Assembly (NCBI GenBank): GCA_013350335.1
Contig: CM023534.1
Coordinates: forward strand, 23,579,302-23,643,301
DNA: 64,000 bases
DNA from: Chimonanthus salicifolius
Lineage: Eukaryota > Streptophyta > Magnoliopsida > Laurales > Calycanthaceae
Reading direction: 5' to 3'
In this document: piece after piece, positions 23,584 to 34,086 of the stretch
Layout: each line of letters starts with the position of its first letter
How positions within the stretch are numbered: position 1 is the first letter of the stretch
Program-made: the position numbers and the translations under genes
Notes under the pieces: generated by a model
Told to the model about the DNA's origin: nothing
Database searches by the model: none
The model's input: the letters and a program-made list of their open reading frames with translations, nothing else

Positions 23584-24540
23584 AAACACCTGGGGAAGAA
23601 TCGTATAAACTTCTTCAAAGAGATCTCCATTCAGAAATGTATTTTTGACATCCATCTGCGATAAGCTCCACTTATGAACTGATGCAACTACAATCAAAGT
23701 GTGTACATAAGTCATCTTTACAACAAGGGCAAAAATCTCCTCGTAATCAATAATGTATTCCTGGGTGAAACCCTTACAACTAATCGAATCTTATAACGCT
23801 CCCTAGAACCATCAGACTTGGTCTTAATCTTATACACCCATTTGCTGTCAACTATATGCTTTTCTAGAGGAAAAGATACTAAGTCCCAAGTGCCAGTCTT
23901 ATGCATTACAGAAAGCTCTTCAACCATAGCCAGTTGCCTAAGAGGATCACAAATAGCCTCCTTATAGGAGGTTGGTTCAGATAAAGTATATATGGAAGTG
24001 AGAAACGAAGAAAATGAAGGAGAATAACATGAATAACCAAAATCATCAGAATAATAATCAAATCGAGTAGGAGGCTTACGGACTCGTGAAGGATAACGAG
24101 AAATACCAAGATCCACATCATCAGATGTTGAAGGGGTGACAACTATAGGAGATGGATGATTAATACCTGTAGAAGACTCGGTTTCAACAGAAGTAGAAGA
24201 AATAGGAGGAGCAGAGTTAGGCAATGTAGACATATCATCAATATCAAAGAAAGAGTCAATATGTAAAAGCTCAAACTTAATAAAAGTGCTAGAATTTGAA
24301 GGAACAGAATAAAAAGAATATGTTCAAGAAAAACAACATGACAAGAGACATACATTTTTGGTGCACTTGGATCATAACAACGATATACTTTTGACCCTCA
24401 TCATAACCAATAAAAACATACATAGCAGACCGTGCAGATAATTTTGTACGCTCACTATAAGGACGAAGAACAAAACATGTACAACAAAAAACTTTTAAGG
24501 AAAAATAATATGTAATTCTACCATATAACCATTCAAACGA
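23584..24540 (-). pseudogene. copia element X: integrase end and RT N-terminal part
   Basis: On the minus strand, 24540 to 23584 reads: KLSARSAMYVFIGYDEGQKY (end of integrase), a Ser/Pro-rich linker (24233-24050), RYPSRVRKPPTRFDYY, EPTSYKEAICDPLRQLAMVEEL, TGTWDLVSFPLEKHIVDSKW, VYKIKTKSDGS, then after frameshifts VHKWSLSQMDVKNTFLNGDLFEEVY. This is the fingers and first palm part of copia RT, the missing half of the fragment at 2489-3546. About 35 residues of RT (the YGLKQAPRAW region) are absent at the join, evidently lost with the 3' part of element A. Confidence 0.88.
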
Positions 24541-25256
24541 AAATTTGCTAAAGGTGATGGTAGAAGGAATTCTGGTAATCCTTGAGCTTGCACTTCAGTA
24601 ATTTTCTAAATGGGCGAGTTTAGCTTTAATATTGCAGAGCCAAACATGGTCAGGCTTCTTCATATACAAACGGGTTCAAGCTGCCACTTGACTTGTGCAG
24701 CCACCTGACCCGTGAAGGCACCACTCATATGCAACTGTTTAACCTTGCTCTAGATGAATTCTTACACACAGGACACATGTACATTATGCATTTGGATGAA
24801 TTTCTTAATTTTTTTTTTAAAAAAATATAGTTGACATCCAACAGGGTCTGACAATGACCCTATGAGAGATAGGATAAAAAATGTTAAAAAAGTTCTGAAA
24901 AAGGGAATATAATGGGTATACAAGGAAGCTTTTTATGATGCAATTGTCTGTTGGAGACACAATATGCGGTAAGTACCATCCGCCTGCCCTAAATGTGGAA
25001 TTCTTAAATATTGTTTTATAATAAGTGATTATTATAACAAAATTTTATTCATGCATAATCTTTGTAGTTGTTATTATTTTTAGAATATAATTTTTTTTTT
25101 ATAAATATGATGTAAGAATAAACTAGATTATTAATGCATTTACGAATGTTTGAGTAGAAAGTAGACGAATATATACAAAATCTAAAGAGAATAAAACTTT
25201 CAGATATAGTAGTCATTAATTTCGTTGTGGGAGTAAAACGAAGTAAAAGAGACAAT
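24541..25256. other. unassigned AT-rich sequence
   Basis: I recognise no coding motif. It contains poly-T/A runs near 24810 and 25090. It ends at the CAATT target duplication of the next solo LTR. The first 200 bases could be further decayed copia X. Confidence 0.4.
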
Positions 25257-28200
25257 TTGTCACGCCCTGACCCGAAGGGTGGGCCTCGAACGTGATTGAT
25301 TTTTTTTTTTGAAAGATAAACTAACCAACACACAAGCATTCTAACTGGGCCAAATCAACAGTTAGGCCCAGAGGTCACACATGATCCCAACATGTGGACT
25401 CAAACACATACGATAAGTCTACCCCACATAAGAGACATAATAATATCAACACACAGCATGATCAAATCAAAACCAACCATTGATTATTACAAACATCGAT
25501 ACAAGCCATTACAGAGGCATCAAAGTTTAGTACATCAAATTTAAGCAAATTAAGTACCACATCTGGTACTTAATAAAAGTAAACGGTTCCAAGAACCAAC
25601 AAGAAAAGATTAGGGCATTCCCCTCTAGGGGAATCCCAAAGCACTGCTTCAGCTTATCCACCCTAAGCTTAATAAAGAGGGTCCTCCTCCTCGGGTTCAT
25701 CGCTTGAAAGGTGAGTGAGGTGAGCTAACTAGCCCAGTGAAGGAAATATAACAATGCAGTTTAAGTAAACTAATAGGTTAGCAACAGTTCAAAAATATCA
25801 CATGCTTGATAACAATTAAGCATAATATCATATAAAGCATCAACATCATCAATTACTGCTATCATCCAACGTAACACCTGCCGACTACGCTGAGACCAGT
25901 ATTAAGTCTCGACACGGTCAAAATACATCCTTACAAGTACATCTCCGGCTCTGACTTAGCTGATACTGACACCCTCAAGTCAGCAACTGACGACATCATG
26001 GTCCGCCCATGGTCCAGTAGACATAAACCATTTCTCATATGACCGATATTGGTTCAATAGCCCAGGTACGTGGAAACAGTCTTACATACTCATACAATCA
26101 ACATCGTAATATCACAATCATCATCAACACTCTTACCATAGTGCATCATGTCTGGGCACATGAGTGGGTTCATCAAAACTGAAACCACTCATTGCTCAAA
26201 ACTCATCTCATCATAAAACCTGTTTACAAAATCTGCAGAGTTAAGTTCCCTCACCGTGATGTGTGGTTTACGCAGTCTCTGTTCAAACAACACACAAGTG
26301 CACAATCAATATACATAACAAATATGTACACATACGTAGTATTTGAAAATCATACTTTTTCCCACAAAATATCCAGGGTTCATGGAATTGAGTCTTTTAC
26401 TTGGTTTCTATCCTTTTTAAATTATCATAATCCACAATATAATAATAAAAAGGGGCTCAGTCCAAAACTCATATTGTCTTCTGGGCATTGACCAGATTGA
26501 CTTATTGAGTTAGGTCTAGATCCTCGGGTCACTTCTCGGTTGTCTTCTGGATAGGACCAGATCTGACATTTTGAGTTAGACCTTGAGGTCACCCAGTGCC
26601 CGACTATAGTATCGGCCTGAAAGTGAATCACTCAATGCCCGACCAATAGGGTCGGCCTAGAAGCGGATACAATAGTATTTACACTATAAGTAATAAGAGA
26701 AAATGGGTTAGTACATTTTTAATTAAAAGGGGGGTATAAATTATTACATCATTAATCACATCAAATATTAATCAAGATTAGACAAAAACAACCATTAAAC
26801 AATGTTTTATCATTTAAAAACTGGGTCCCTCGGAACATACCTCGGAACCGGGTACAGTGGCTTCGGATCATCCGAACCACACTCTATCTAAGTCACTGAC
26901 CTCGGAACATGGTCTGACTTCGGATCGTCCGAAGGTTGGGTCTCGGACCTTCCGAAATCCATCCGAATCGTTTAAAATCTGAAAACAAGTCTCGGTGGGT
27001 CTGTAAGCCTCGGAACGTTCGAAGTCTGGGTCTCGGACCTTCCGAGTGGGTTCGGTCCTTCCGAGCTAGGCTCGGTACGTCCGAAAAGGGTCTGGCTTGC
27101 CTCGGGTGTAACTGGGCTTCGGGTGAAGTTCGGAACGTCCGAAGATCTGCTCTCGGCCCTTCCGAGAGTCGTCTTCCCCACTGTCTGCACCAGCAGACAG
27201 TGACGACAGTCGGGTAGTGAAATGCGACTCCGGAAAGGGAGGCCTTCCCAGACTCGATTTTCACATCCAGCCGGTCTGATGGACTCATCTGGGAGTCCTC
27301 TTTCCATAGGAAAGGTTTGGAGCTCAGAAGCTCACTGGGCCACCAGATTTTAAGGTCAAATCCTCACGGGTACATGAAACCCATGGTTTTCCTTAGATTT
27401 TTGAAATGGTTTCCCTCACTGAAAACAGAGTCAAATTTGGTTTTATTTGATTCAAAACAGATTGGAATTTGAAAAGGAATGCATTGGATACATTTACTTT
27501 GGTTCCTAGTTTGAAAATCTGAAATTTGAAAAGCTCCTTTAAAGGTTACGGTTACTGAAGAACAGAAGCTAAGGCAGGGGGTCTCGGCTGAAATCACAGA
27601 GAGCAGAGAGGGAGAAGAGAAGGAATCAGTTTGCTGGGAGTAAGAACCAAAGGCTAAGGCCGGCTTTTATAGAGAAATGGCCGGAAATTCAGGTCGGGGA
27701 GCCACTGCATGCACTTGATGCAGTCACGGGTGACGTTCGCAACAGTAAACGGCAAGTTTTTGGTCTTGGTTGCAGATCAGCCCTCCAATATTTTTGGTTT
27801 TACAGATTAGTCCCTAGTTTTAATAAAAAATCCATTTTAAAACTAAAAGTAATAATTTAAAAGCTCAAAATATTAATCCAACCGTACAGATAGGTTGGGC
27901 TTTGAAAACCTTGGTTACCATAAAATTTTTAGAATTTATCTCTTAATAAAAATCATTTATTTAAATAAAAACCATAATTTACCAATATTTACTTAATTAA
28001 ACAAATGTTAAAATAACCAATTTAGAAATCTCATTTTGAGGTGAAATGAAATAATTAGACCATTCTTAAAATGGTGTAAGACAAAATACCATTCTCAAAA
28101 TTTATTTTATTTCCAAAACCCTTTAAAATAATTAAAATTCCCTTTCGGGGTTTTGACGGGCGAATTTTTAAATATTATTTTCTGAAAATAAATTCATTTT

Positions 28201-28463
28201 AAAATCAGAAATGTAAATCCTTTATTAAGGAGAACATTATCAACCAATAATATTTACACATCAACAAATTTTATAAAATAAACACAACAAGCGATAAATT
28301 ACCAAAATGCCCCTCTAGCTGAACAAGCTGGATCACTGAGCTCACGAGCTCGGATTGGGCCACAACTGGACTTCCCTCGAAGCCCTAACCGTAATCCTCG
28401 AGATTAACCTGCTAAACAGGATTATTAAGCTAAAACACGCCTAATCTGGAGCATGATATTACA
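25257..28463 (-). mobile_element. solo LTR (chromovirus-like), minus strand
   Basis: 3,207 bp with a perfect 5-bp target duplication CAATT at 25252-25256 and 28464-28468. On the minus strand it runs from TGTAATATCATGC to AGGGCGTGACA, TG...CA. Near 25700-25740 (minus) is the CACTGGGCTAGTTAGCTCAC block seen before the polyadenylation region of many plant gypsy LTRs. There is a TATA-like TATAAAAGCC at about 27662-27671 on the minus strand. No PBS, PPT or pol is present, so it is a solo LTR left by LTR-LTR recombination. Confidence 0.88.
26855..27180. repeat. array of short CCGAA/TTCGG palindromes in the solo LTR
   Basis: About nine imperfect palindromes of the form (T/C)TCGGA-NN(N)-TCCGA(A/G) occur in about 320 bases, for example CTTCGGATCATCCGAA at 26861, CTTCGGATCGTCCGAAG at 26919, CTCGGACCTTCCGA near 26942 and 27031, and TTCGGAACGTCCGAAG at 27128. 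Mixed strand open frames here are a by-product of the palindromes. Confidence 0.85.
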
Positions 28464-28992
28464 CAATTGTTTTTTGGTGATAATATAAAATATTTGGATA
28501 TTGCTTTGCTCACAATAATTTTACTTGTGTAGTTCTGCCAACCTCAATATAGACTCTTTATTCAACTGGACTTAAAATCAATTAATATATGTCAGAGATA
28601 TGGGTTTTACTTCCATTGTGTTGCTAAGCTACATTATTGTCACAATTATTTAATGATTTTTTTAAGTCGGCTAATTTGATTAGATTTTGAGTTCTGGTTT
28701 GAGAGGAACTTGAAAAATAATTTTTTAAGTTATATATACCTACACTGATACTGTTACTCACTGTATATACCCACAGTGATATTGTCACACTATATATACC
28801 CACACTGAAGCAGTTATTCACACTATATATACTCACACTGATACTCTTAAAATATATTATTACTTACATTTACATTGTTCACCTGTACTCACACTAAAAT
28901 TGTTTCAGTGGTTAGGGCTCTTTGTTTACGCTGGAGGTCTCCGTTGGAGAAAAGTGAGAGGTAAGAGAACCAGTTGCATTCCCACTTCTCAC
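28464..28992. repeat. AT-rich DNA with ~35-bp minisatellite
   Basis: At about 28730-28852 the words ATATATACCCACACTGATA and GTTACTCACAC recur three to four times with a period near 35 bases and several changes. The rest is AT-rich with no recognised gene. The first bases are the right copy of the solo-LTR target. Confidence 0.7.
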
Positions 28993-29878
28993 TTATCGCA
29001 AGAAAAATAGCAGAGAGAACAAAAAGCCTTCCCTTCTTTTTCTGTTTTTTTTTTCTCTTTCAGCGATTCTTCTCTTTTCCTCAAGGTGCGAGTGGGACAG
29101 AGAATCGCAAGGTGGTGACAGCGGTGGGGAGAGCAGCGTCGAAGTCGTCGACGAATACATTAGAAATGATGGAAGTTTCTTAGAAATCGAATTTCGCCCT
29201 TTTCCTCTTTTCTTCTTTTCTCTGTTTTTCTTGGAATTTTCTTCCTTCAATCTATTTGATTAGATTTTGGATCGGAAATGAGTAAGAATCTCGCTTGAGT
29301 ACACGAGTCACTAATTTGCAAGTTCGTTGGCTTCCTAGAAGTGTTATTGGTGGAATGAAAACGAGAAGGGTTTGGGAAGGGTGTGGGAAAGGACCGTGAA
29401 CTGCAGCTGCTATTGTCCCCTCTCCAACTTGTGATCAGATACAGGCCAGCTTCCAGATAAATTACAACCACCCATCTCATGTGTACCCTGTAAATTCGGA
29501 AAAAAGGCAGTAGAAGATTCTCCTGCATGCTTGGGTATGCCGCAGACACCCCTCCATTCGTCTCAAATGGGAGAGTTGGGTCGGTGGCGCTCATGCAGGG
29601 ACAGAGGGTTGGCCGTTGAAGTTGGAAGCAGCGCCGGAAGCGATGGTGGAGAAGCAGGACACGTGCTCCCTCATGATCTCGCTCTTGTAAGAGCAGCTAT
29701 CCCTGTTAGTCACCATCGCGAATGGTGATGAATCAAGTAGTGGTGGAAATAAAAATGACAATGAAGATCCAGCATCACTGTAGATGCTGCTGCCACCGGT
29801 GGCTTCTGACTTCTTCCCATCGCTGCCACCGCCTCCGCCTCCGCCTCCGCCTCCGCCTCCCACATTCTTCTTGAACAC
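28993..29878 (-). pseudogene. possible gene fragment (unrecognised)
   Basis: Two minus-strand open frames meet at an overlapping ATGA near 29591-29594. The upstream one (29591-29878) has 12 consecutive Gly, then SDGKKSEATGGSS, then SYKSEIMREHVSCFSTIASG. The next (29247-29594) begins MSATDPTLPFETNGGVSAAY and becomes intron-like. The region is GC-richer than its surroundings, which is why I list it. I do not recognise a family. Glycine runs come from a CCTCCG repeat on the plus strand, so part of the frame may be artefact. Confidence 0.25.
29827..29862. repeat. CCTCCG hexanucleotide microsatellite
   Basis: About six tandem CCTCCG units, encoding Pro-rich or Gly-rich runs depending on strand. 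It lies at the edge of the possible gene fragment. Confidence 0.9.
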
Positions 29879-30187
29879 CCTTGATACGACTCATTCGTCA
29901 TACAGTGCCTCCGGGCTCTCCTTGGGTAGACTAGCACCGGCCTTGGGAGAATTAGTCACTAAACAAATCACACGACAAATACAAACATGCATAAGTCATT
30001 CATTCAAGCTATTCTCAAGCCTAATTTCATAATTAGGTGAAAACCCCCAAATTTCTCCTAGTCTCAGCCCCTCTCAAGGCCATTCTAATCCAATTAGCAC
30101 CAAACCCCCCAAGGGTTAGAGAGGGTTGGACTCCAACCCATCCATTACATGGGAAAATACCCACATTTTCCCAACTACAAGTCCAAC
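29879..30187. other. unique left flank of the triplicated segment
   Basis: No gene seen. This sequence precedes the gypsy-type LTR fragment only in copy 1. In copies 2 and 3 it is replaced by the copia leader, which marks the left breakpoint of the tandem duplication at about 30188. It may belong to the same LTR (its U3). Confidence 0.5.
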
Positions 30188-32109
30188 TCATCATCTCCTC
30201 CAAATTGCATTGCTTTCTACGAGCCCAAAACCCAATTTGGGGCCAATCCACTCCATGCAAAGCCCCATCTCCAATCAATTTGCCAAGCCCCCTATTCTAG
30301 CAAGGAATTAACCCTCCATTGACCAATCATCATGTCTAGCGCCCATTCCACTTAATGCAAGATCAATACATCATCCTAAGGGAGTTTGAAGTGCAAGGAG
30401 CTGAAAATCTTATCTTGGAGGGGAGAAATCCTGGTGAGGGAGAGCTTGGAGGTGTTCCCTCTCCCCACTCGCATGCATAACTGAAGTTGAGAAGAATGAA
30501 ATACCCATTCTCTTCCATTGTTTCTTACATCTCTCCTTCTTTCTCTACTTCCCCATCTCACCTCTCATCTCTCCTCCCCTTTCCAGTTATCAAACCCCCT
30601 TTTCCATTCAGTTTCGGCCAGCAGTAGTTAGAAGGAAACTCTCACCCTAAGAAGGTCTATGTCTCTATTGGTCAGCCCGCGCCATCATCTACCTTGCCAC
30701 CAACCACCGAACTGACTGGGCATTGGCTACTTCGTGTCAGCCCTTGGTCAGCTCCTTTGTTAAACAAGTAGGTCTCCTTACTTCTTGTTTCTTTTATAGT
30801 CCTACTTTATTTTCAGCATTATTACAATGTATGTTAAATCAGAAAAGAAATCTGCCCATGAACCATTGATATTAGGACTGATTTGCAGTCTCCAAATTGT
30901 GGGTATTAGGACTGATTTTTCAGTCCCCCAAATGTTGCTACTTGGGACTGATTTTCAGTCTTCAAAACCTTTGATACATGGGGCTGTTTGAGCCCAGACT
31001 CCATCCAGATCTGGTCAGTAAAACCTGTCTTTAACTTGTCTGAATCAGGTCATTAAACCCAGCCCCGAGTGGTCCCTTATCGCAACCCTTTTGCTGCCAA
31101 ATTTCGGGACTGTTTGGCATCAACTACTGATAGACTTTGGGACTGTTTTTCAGTCCCAAAACTGTATGAGACAGGTTGTAAACCACTATAATTCAGCCTT
31201 GCAGTCCAAAGCTTAGAGCTGCCAAACAAGATTAAAACTTGGAAAGTTTCAAAGGACCGTTTGGACTTGGCTCATCAGCGAGTAAATTTCTAATTGCGAC
31301 CATCCATCTTTGTTTAATGTAAATTGGCTAAATTCACCATCTTGGATTGAAGTTGGGTCTCTCTCCAAATCCTTTGGTCCTAATTTATGGATTCAAGCCG
31401 TGATAGATCTAAGTCATCCTTGTAAAAGAAAATAAAATAAATAAATGGTGGATGAACCAATTAGTAGCCCAATTGAAAGAAAGAAATGGTTTTCCTCGCT
31501 GAAATTATTATACACATTCTTCTATATCCTTATTCCAAATCGCAGCTGATTAATCATGTGCAACTCGCTTTGGAATTTTAAGACTCGATTTTGTCAACTT
31601 CGAGGTAGTGTGACCGAACCATATTATACTTATGAATTTATACGGATATTTTATTTAGGCTACACATGTTGTTTTTCTTGATATGGTTTGATGAATAGTG
31701 GCATTTGTAATTACATGTGATTTTATCATCTGTATGAGCGTGCAATGAATGGATATTTTATTTAGGCTACACGTGATTGGGAACTTAAGATGCATTATTG
31801 ATTATACATATGTTAATGTTAGTTGATTGTATTTTGAATTACTTGATAACATGTATGGTTGATATTAATTATGTTGGATTGTTGTTATAATCGCATGGGG
31901 ATATGCTAAGTTATGTTTGGGTATGTTGGTTATATTATTAATGACATGAGATATGCTAATGGTTAGATATATACATTGGTTATTATGGATCATGCATGAT
32001 GTTATGTTGGGCATGCATGGAATATATATTTTGATTATGTGTTGGGAAATATGGTATTAGACATATGATATGTTGGCATGGCATGGCATGGCATATGCGT
32101 GCGGGTGTG

Positions 32110-32290
32110 CATAAGAGTGGTGTGCCTAGAGCCCATAAGTCGAGTATAAGAGTGGTGTGCCTGTAGTCCTTAAGATGGGTACAGAGTGGTGTTCCTGGAG
32201 CCCTTAAGTCGTGTATAAGAGTGGTGTGCATGGAGCCCTTAAGTCGGGTAAAGACTAGTGTACCTGGAGCCCTTAAGTCGGGTAACAGTC
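32110..32290 (+). repeat. ~36-bp minisatellite in the LTR fragment
   Basis: Five imperfect units, each with AGTGGTGTNCCTGGAGCC and CTTAAGTCGGGTA. It is conserved in the other two copies at about 43090-43270 and 48597-48780. Confidence 0.85.
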
Positions 32291-32894
32291 CCAGGGTGAG
32301 TGACTTGGTGACTGGGGGCGCTTGGGTGGTATGTGTGTGGTGTTGAGCTGCATCGCATTAGCATGAGCATGGGCATCATGCATTGCATTCATAATATATT
32401 AGATATATTGGCTATTATGAGATATGTGGGGTGATAATATGTTCTTTTATAAAAAAAAATGTTCTTTTGTACAGATGTATAGTGTGTAATTTGATGTTAT
32501 GGTCAATGAGTGTTGTTTGTGCTTAGAATGTCGTGCGATGCGACTTATTAGGTTTTAATATTATGAGACTAACAAGGTTACATTTTATAACACATTTGTT
32601 TATATTTGACATGGGTTTTGTTGTTCTCCTACTGTGCCAAGTGGGCTCATGTTCTTTATTTTTTAGGTTTACAGTAGTTGAGGATGAGTGATAGGACATC
32701 TCGAGTGGTTGTAGGGAAGCTGGGCAATCGCCATTCATCCTTGATATGTATGGATTTTATGGACTTGTAGTTTAATAATTGAGACAATAAATGATCTGTT
32801 ATTTATTTATGGGATTGGGATGTGAGATGTACCTGATGCGTACTCTGATATGATTGCATTATATGTTATGACTGGAAAATGGATTATTGAGGTT

Positions 32895-32896
<2 letters not shown>

Positions 32897-32943
<47 letters not shown>
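32897..32943. repeat. AT dinucleotide microsatellite
   Basis: A pure TA run of about 22 units in copy 1. The same locus has only a few units in copy 2 (43881-43890) and about 18 in copy 3 (49384-49421), so it changed length after the triplication. Confidence 0.95.
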
Positions 32944-32946
<3 letters not shown>

Positions 32947-32971
32947 ACGACAGTTGAATTGGGACGTTACA

Positions 32972-33646
32972 TGTATTCAATGATAGGTTTGGGTTTTTCG
33001 TTGCCAATTCACCTTGGTTCGATGTGGGATTCTTGGGATGATTGATTGTGTGTTCTCCTCAAATCGACACGGACTTCTTTGAATATTTGGTTGTCAGTTC
33101 TCTTTAGATCAATATGAGCTTCTTTTGATGTTTGATTACTAATTTTTGTTGTATGGAACTGGGTTTGGATGTTTTCTTGCCCATTCTCACAAGACCGAAT
33201 TGGGCTTCTTTGCACATTTGTTTGGCAATTCACATTTTCTTGAATGCTTTCTTGAATGTTGCTGCTCACCTTTCTCTATATCTAGTTCTCATTGTTTGTT
33301 GCACGCTCCTTGCATCGAGTTGGACTTCTTTGGGTGTTTTATAATTCTTAATTACTTGATTTAGGAATTTTTGGATGCTTAGTTGCCAATTATCTCTTGC
33401 TTTAGCTGGCACTTGTAGCTATTGACATCTTGAGTTGGTTTTCAACAGCTTTCCTTTATTTGCATCTTTTGGTTAGACGTAATCCTCATCAAATGAAGAA
33501 ATCCTTTTAGACTCAATACAATGAGGCGGCCCTAGGATGTTGAAGATGAAAGGAAGAAAGTTTTGCATGAGAAGCATACAAGGGGATTTATTGCAAGAAG
33601 ATATACGGATCAAAGGACAAAAGAAAAAGAAATGTGGAAGATGAAT
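32972..33646 (+). mobile_element. foldback-element arm of ~45-bp repeats, copy 1
   Basis: Diverged tandem units with the form GGGCTTCTTTG-ATGTTTGGTTGCC-AATTCTC-TTG-ATCGA fill this stretch. It matches the left arm at 56555-57194 and, inverted, the right arm at 57335-57934 plus 58928-59008. Long inverted repeats built from subrepeats are typical of foldback DNA transposons. Here only one arm is present; it is cut on the left by the gypsy-type LTR fragment. Confidence 0.7.
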
Positions 33647-34086
33647 TCATTTTACCACCAACTCCATCAAACCTCCCCATTTACAAACCACTCACCACCC
33701 TCTCTTTCAAAACCCAGTCCCTATTCTGTTCACCACTAACAGACTATGGTCTTGCCTAAGCTTCACTTGTAGGACCCACGTTAGACTAGGTTGACCAAAG
33801 ACCCTCTCTCTTTTATTTAACCCATTTCTCCTTTCAACCTGATTCGAACTCTAATTCCCATGGTGGTCAAGTGGTTTCAGAGCAAGTTTTCACCCGACTG
33901 ATCAAAGGATTTCCCTCCTTCATCGTGAACATGTGAGATAGTCTCTATCAAACGGTTATCTGAGCCTTTATCGAACCGTTCATTAACGAAGGTTTGCCCT
34001 TCTTCATTATGAACGTATGAGATATCCTTCATCAAATGGTATTCAAAATCTCGCTTGGAGGGTGATTAAAAGAAAAGTGAATCTCA
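33647..34086 (+). mobile_element. left head of inverted retroelement structure, PBS on plus strand
   Basis: It contains TGGTTTCAGAGC (33872-33883), a one-base variant of the tRNA-Met primer binding site, so the sequence before it is the end of an LTR and the sequence after it the leader. It is an inverted, diverged copy of 40123-40380. The leader leads straight into the hairpin array. Confidence 0.7.

Larger units (their letters stand above)
30188..32971 (+). mobile_element. gypsy-type LTR fragment, copy 1
   Basis: It ends GGGACGTTACA (TG...CA style end) and carries CTACTGTGCCAAGTGGG near 32630, a block typical of the region before the 3' end of chromovirus LTRs. It has five GGACTG/CAGTCC palindromes at 30870-31160, a ~36-bp minisatellite at 32110-32290 (AGAGTGGTGTGCCT ... 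CCCTTAAGTCG) and an AT dinucleotide run at 32900-32942. No matching TG start was found, so the 5' end is truncated or lies in 29879-30187. Confidence 0.65.

Noticed and set aside
26893..27307. 131- and 111-residue minus-strand and 93-residue plus-strand frames
   Set aside because: Open on both strands because of TTCGGA/TCCGAA palindromes in a solo LTR.
32110..32290. Regulatory repeat specific to this locus
   Set aside because: It is a minisatellite belonging to the LTR family and occurs in all three copies without special placement.
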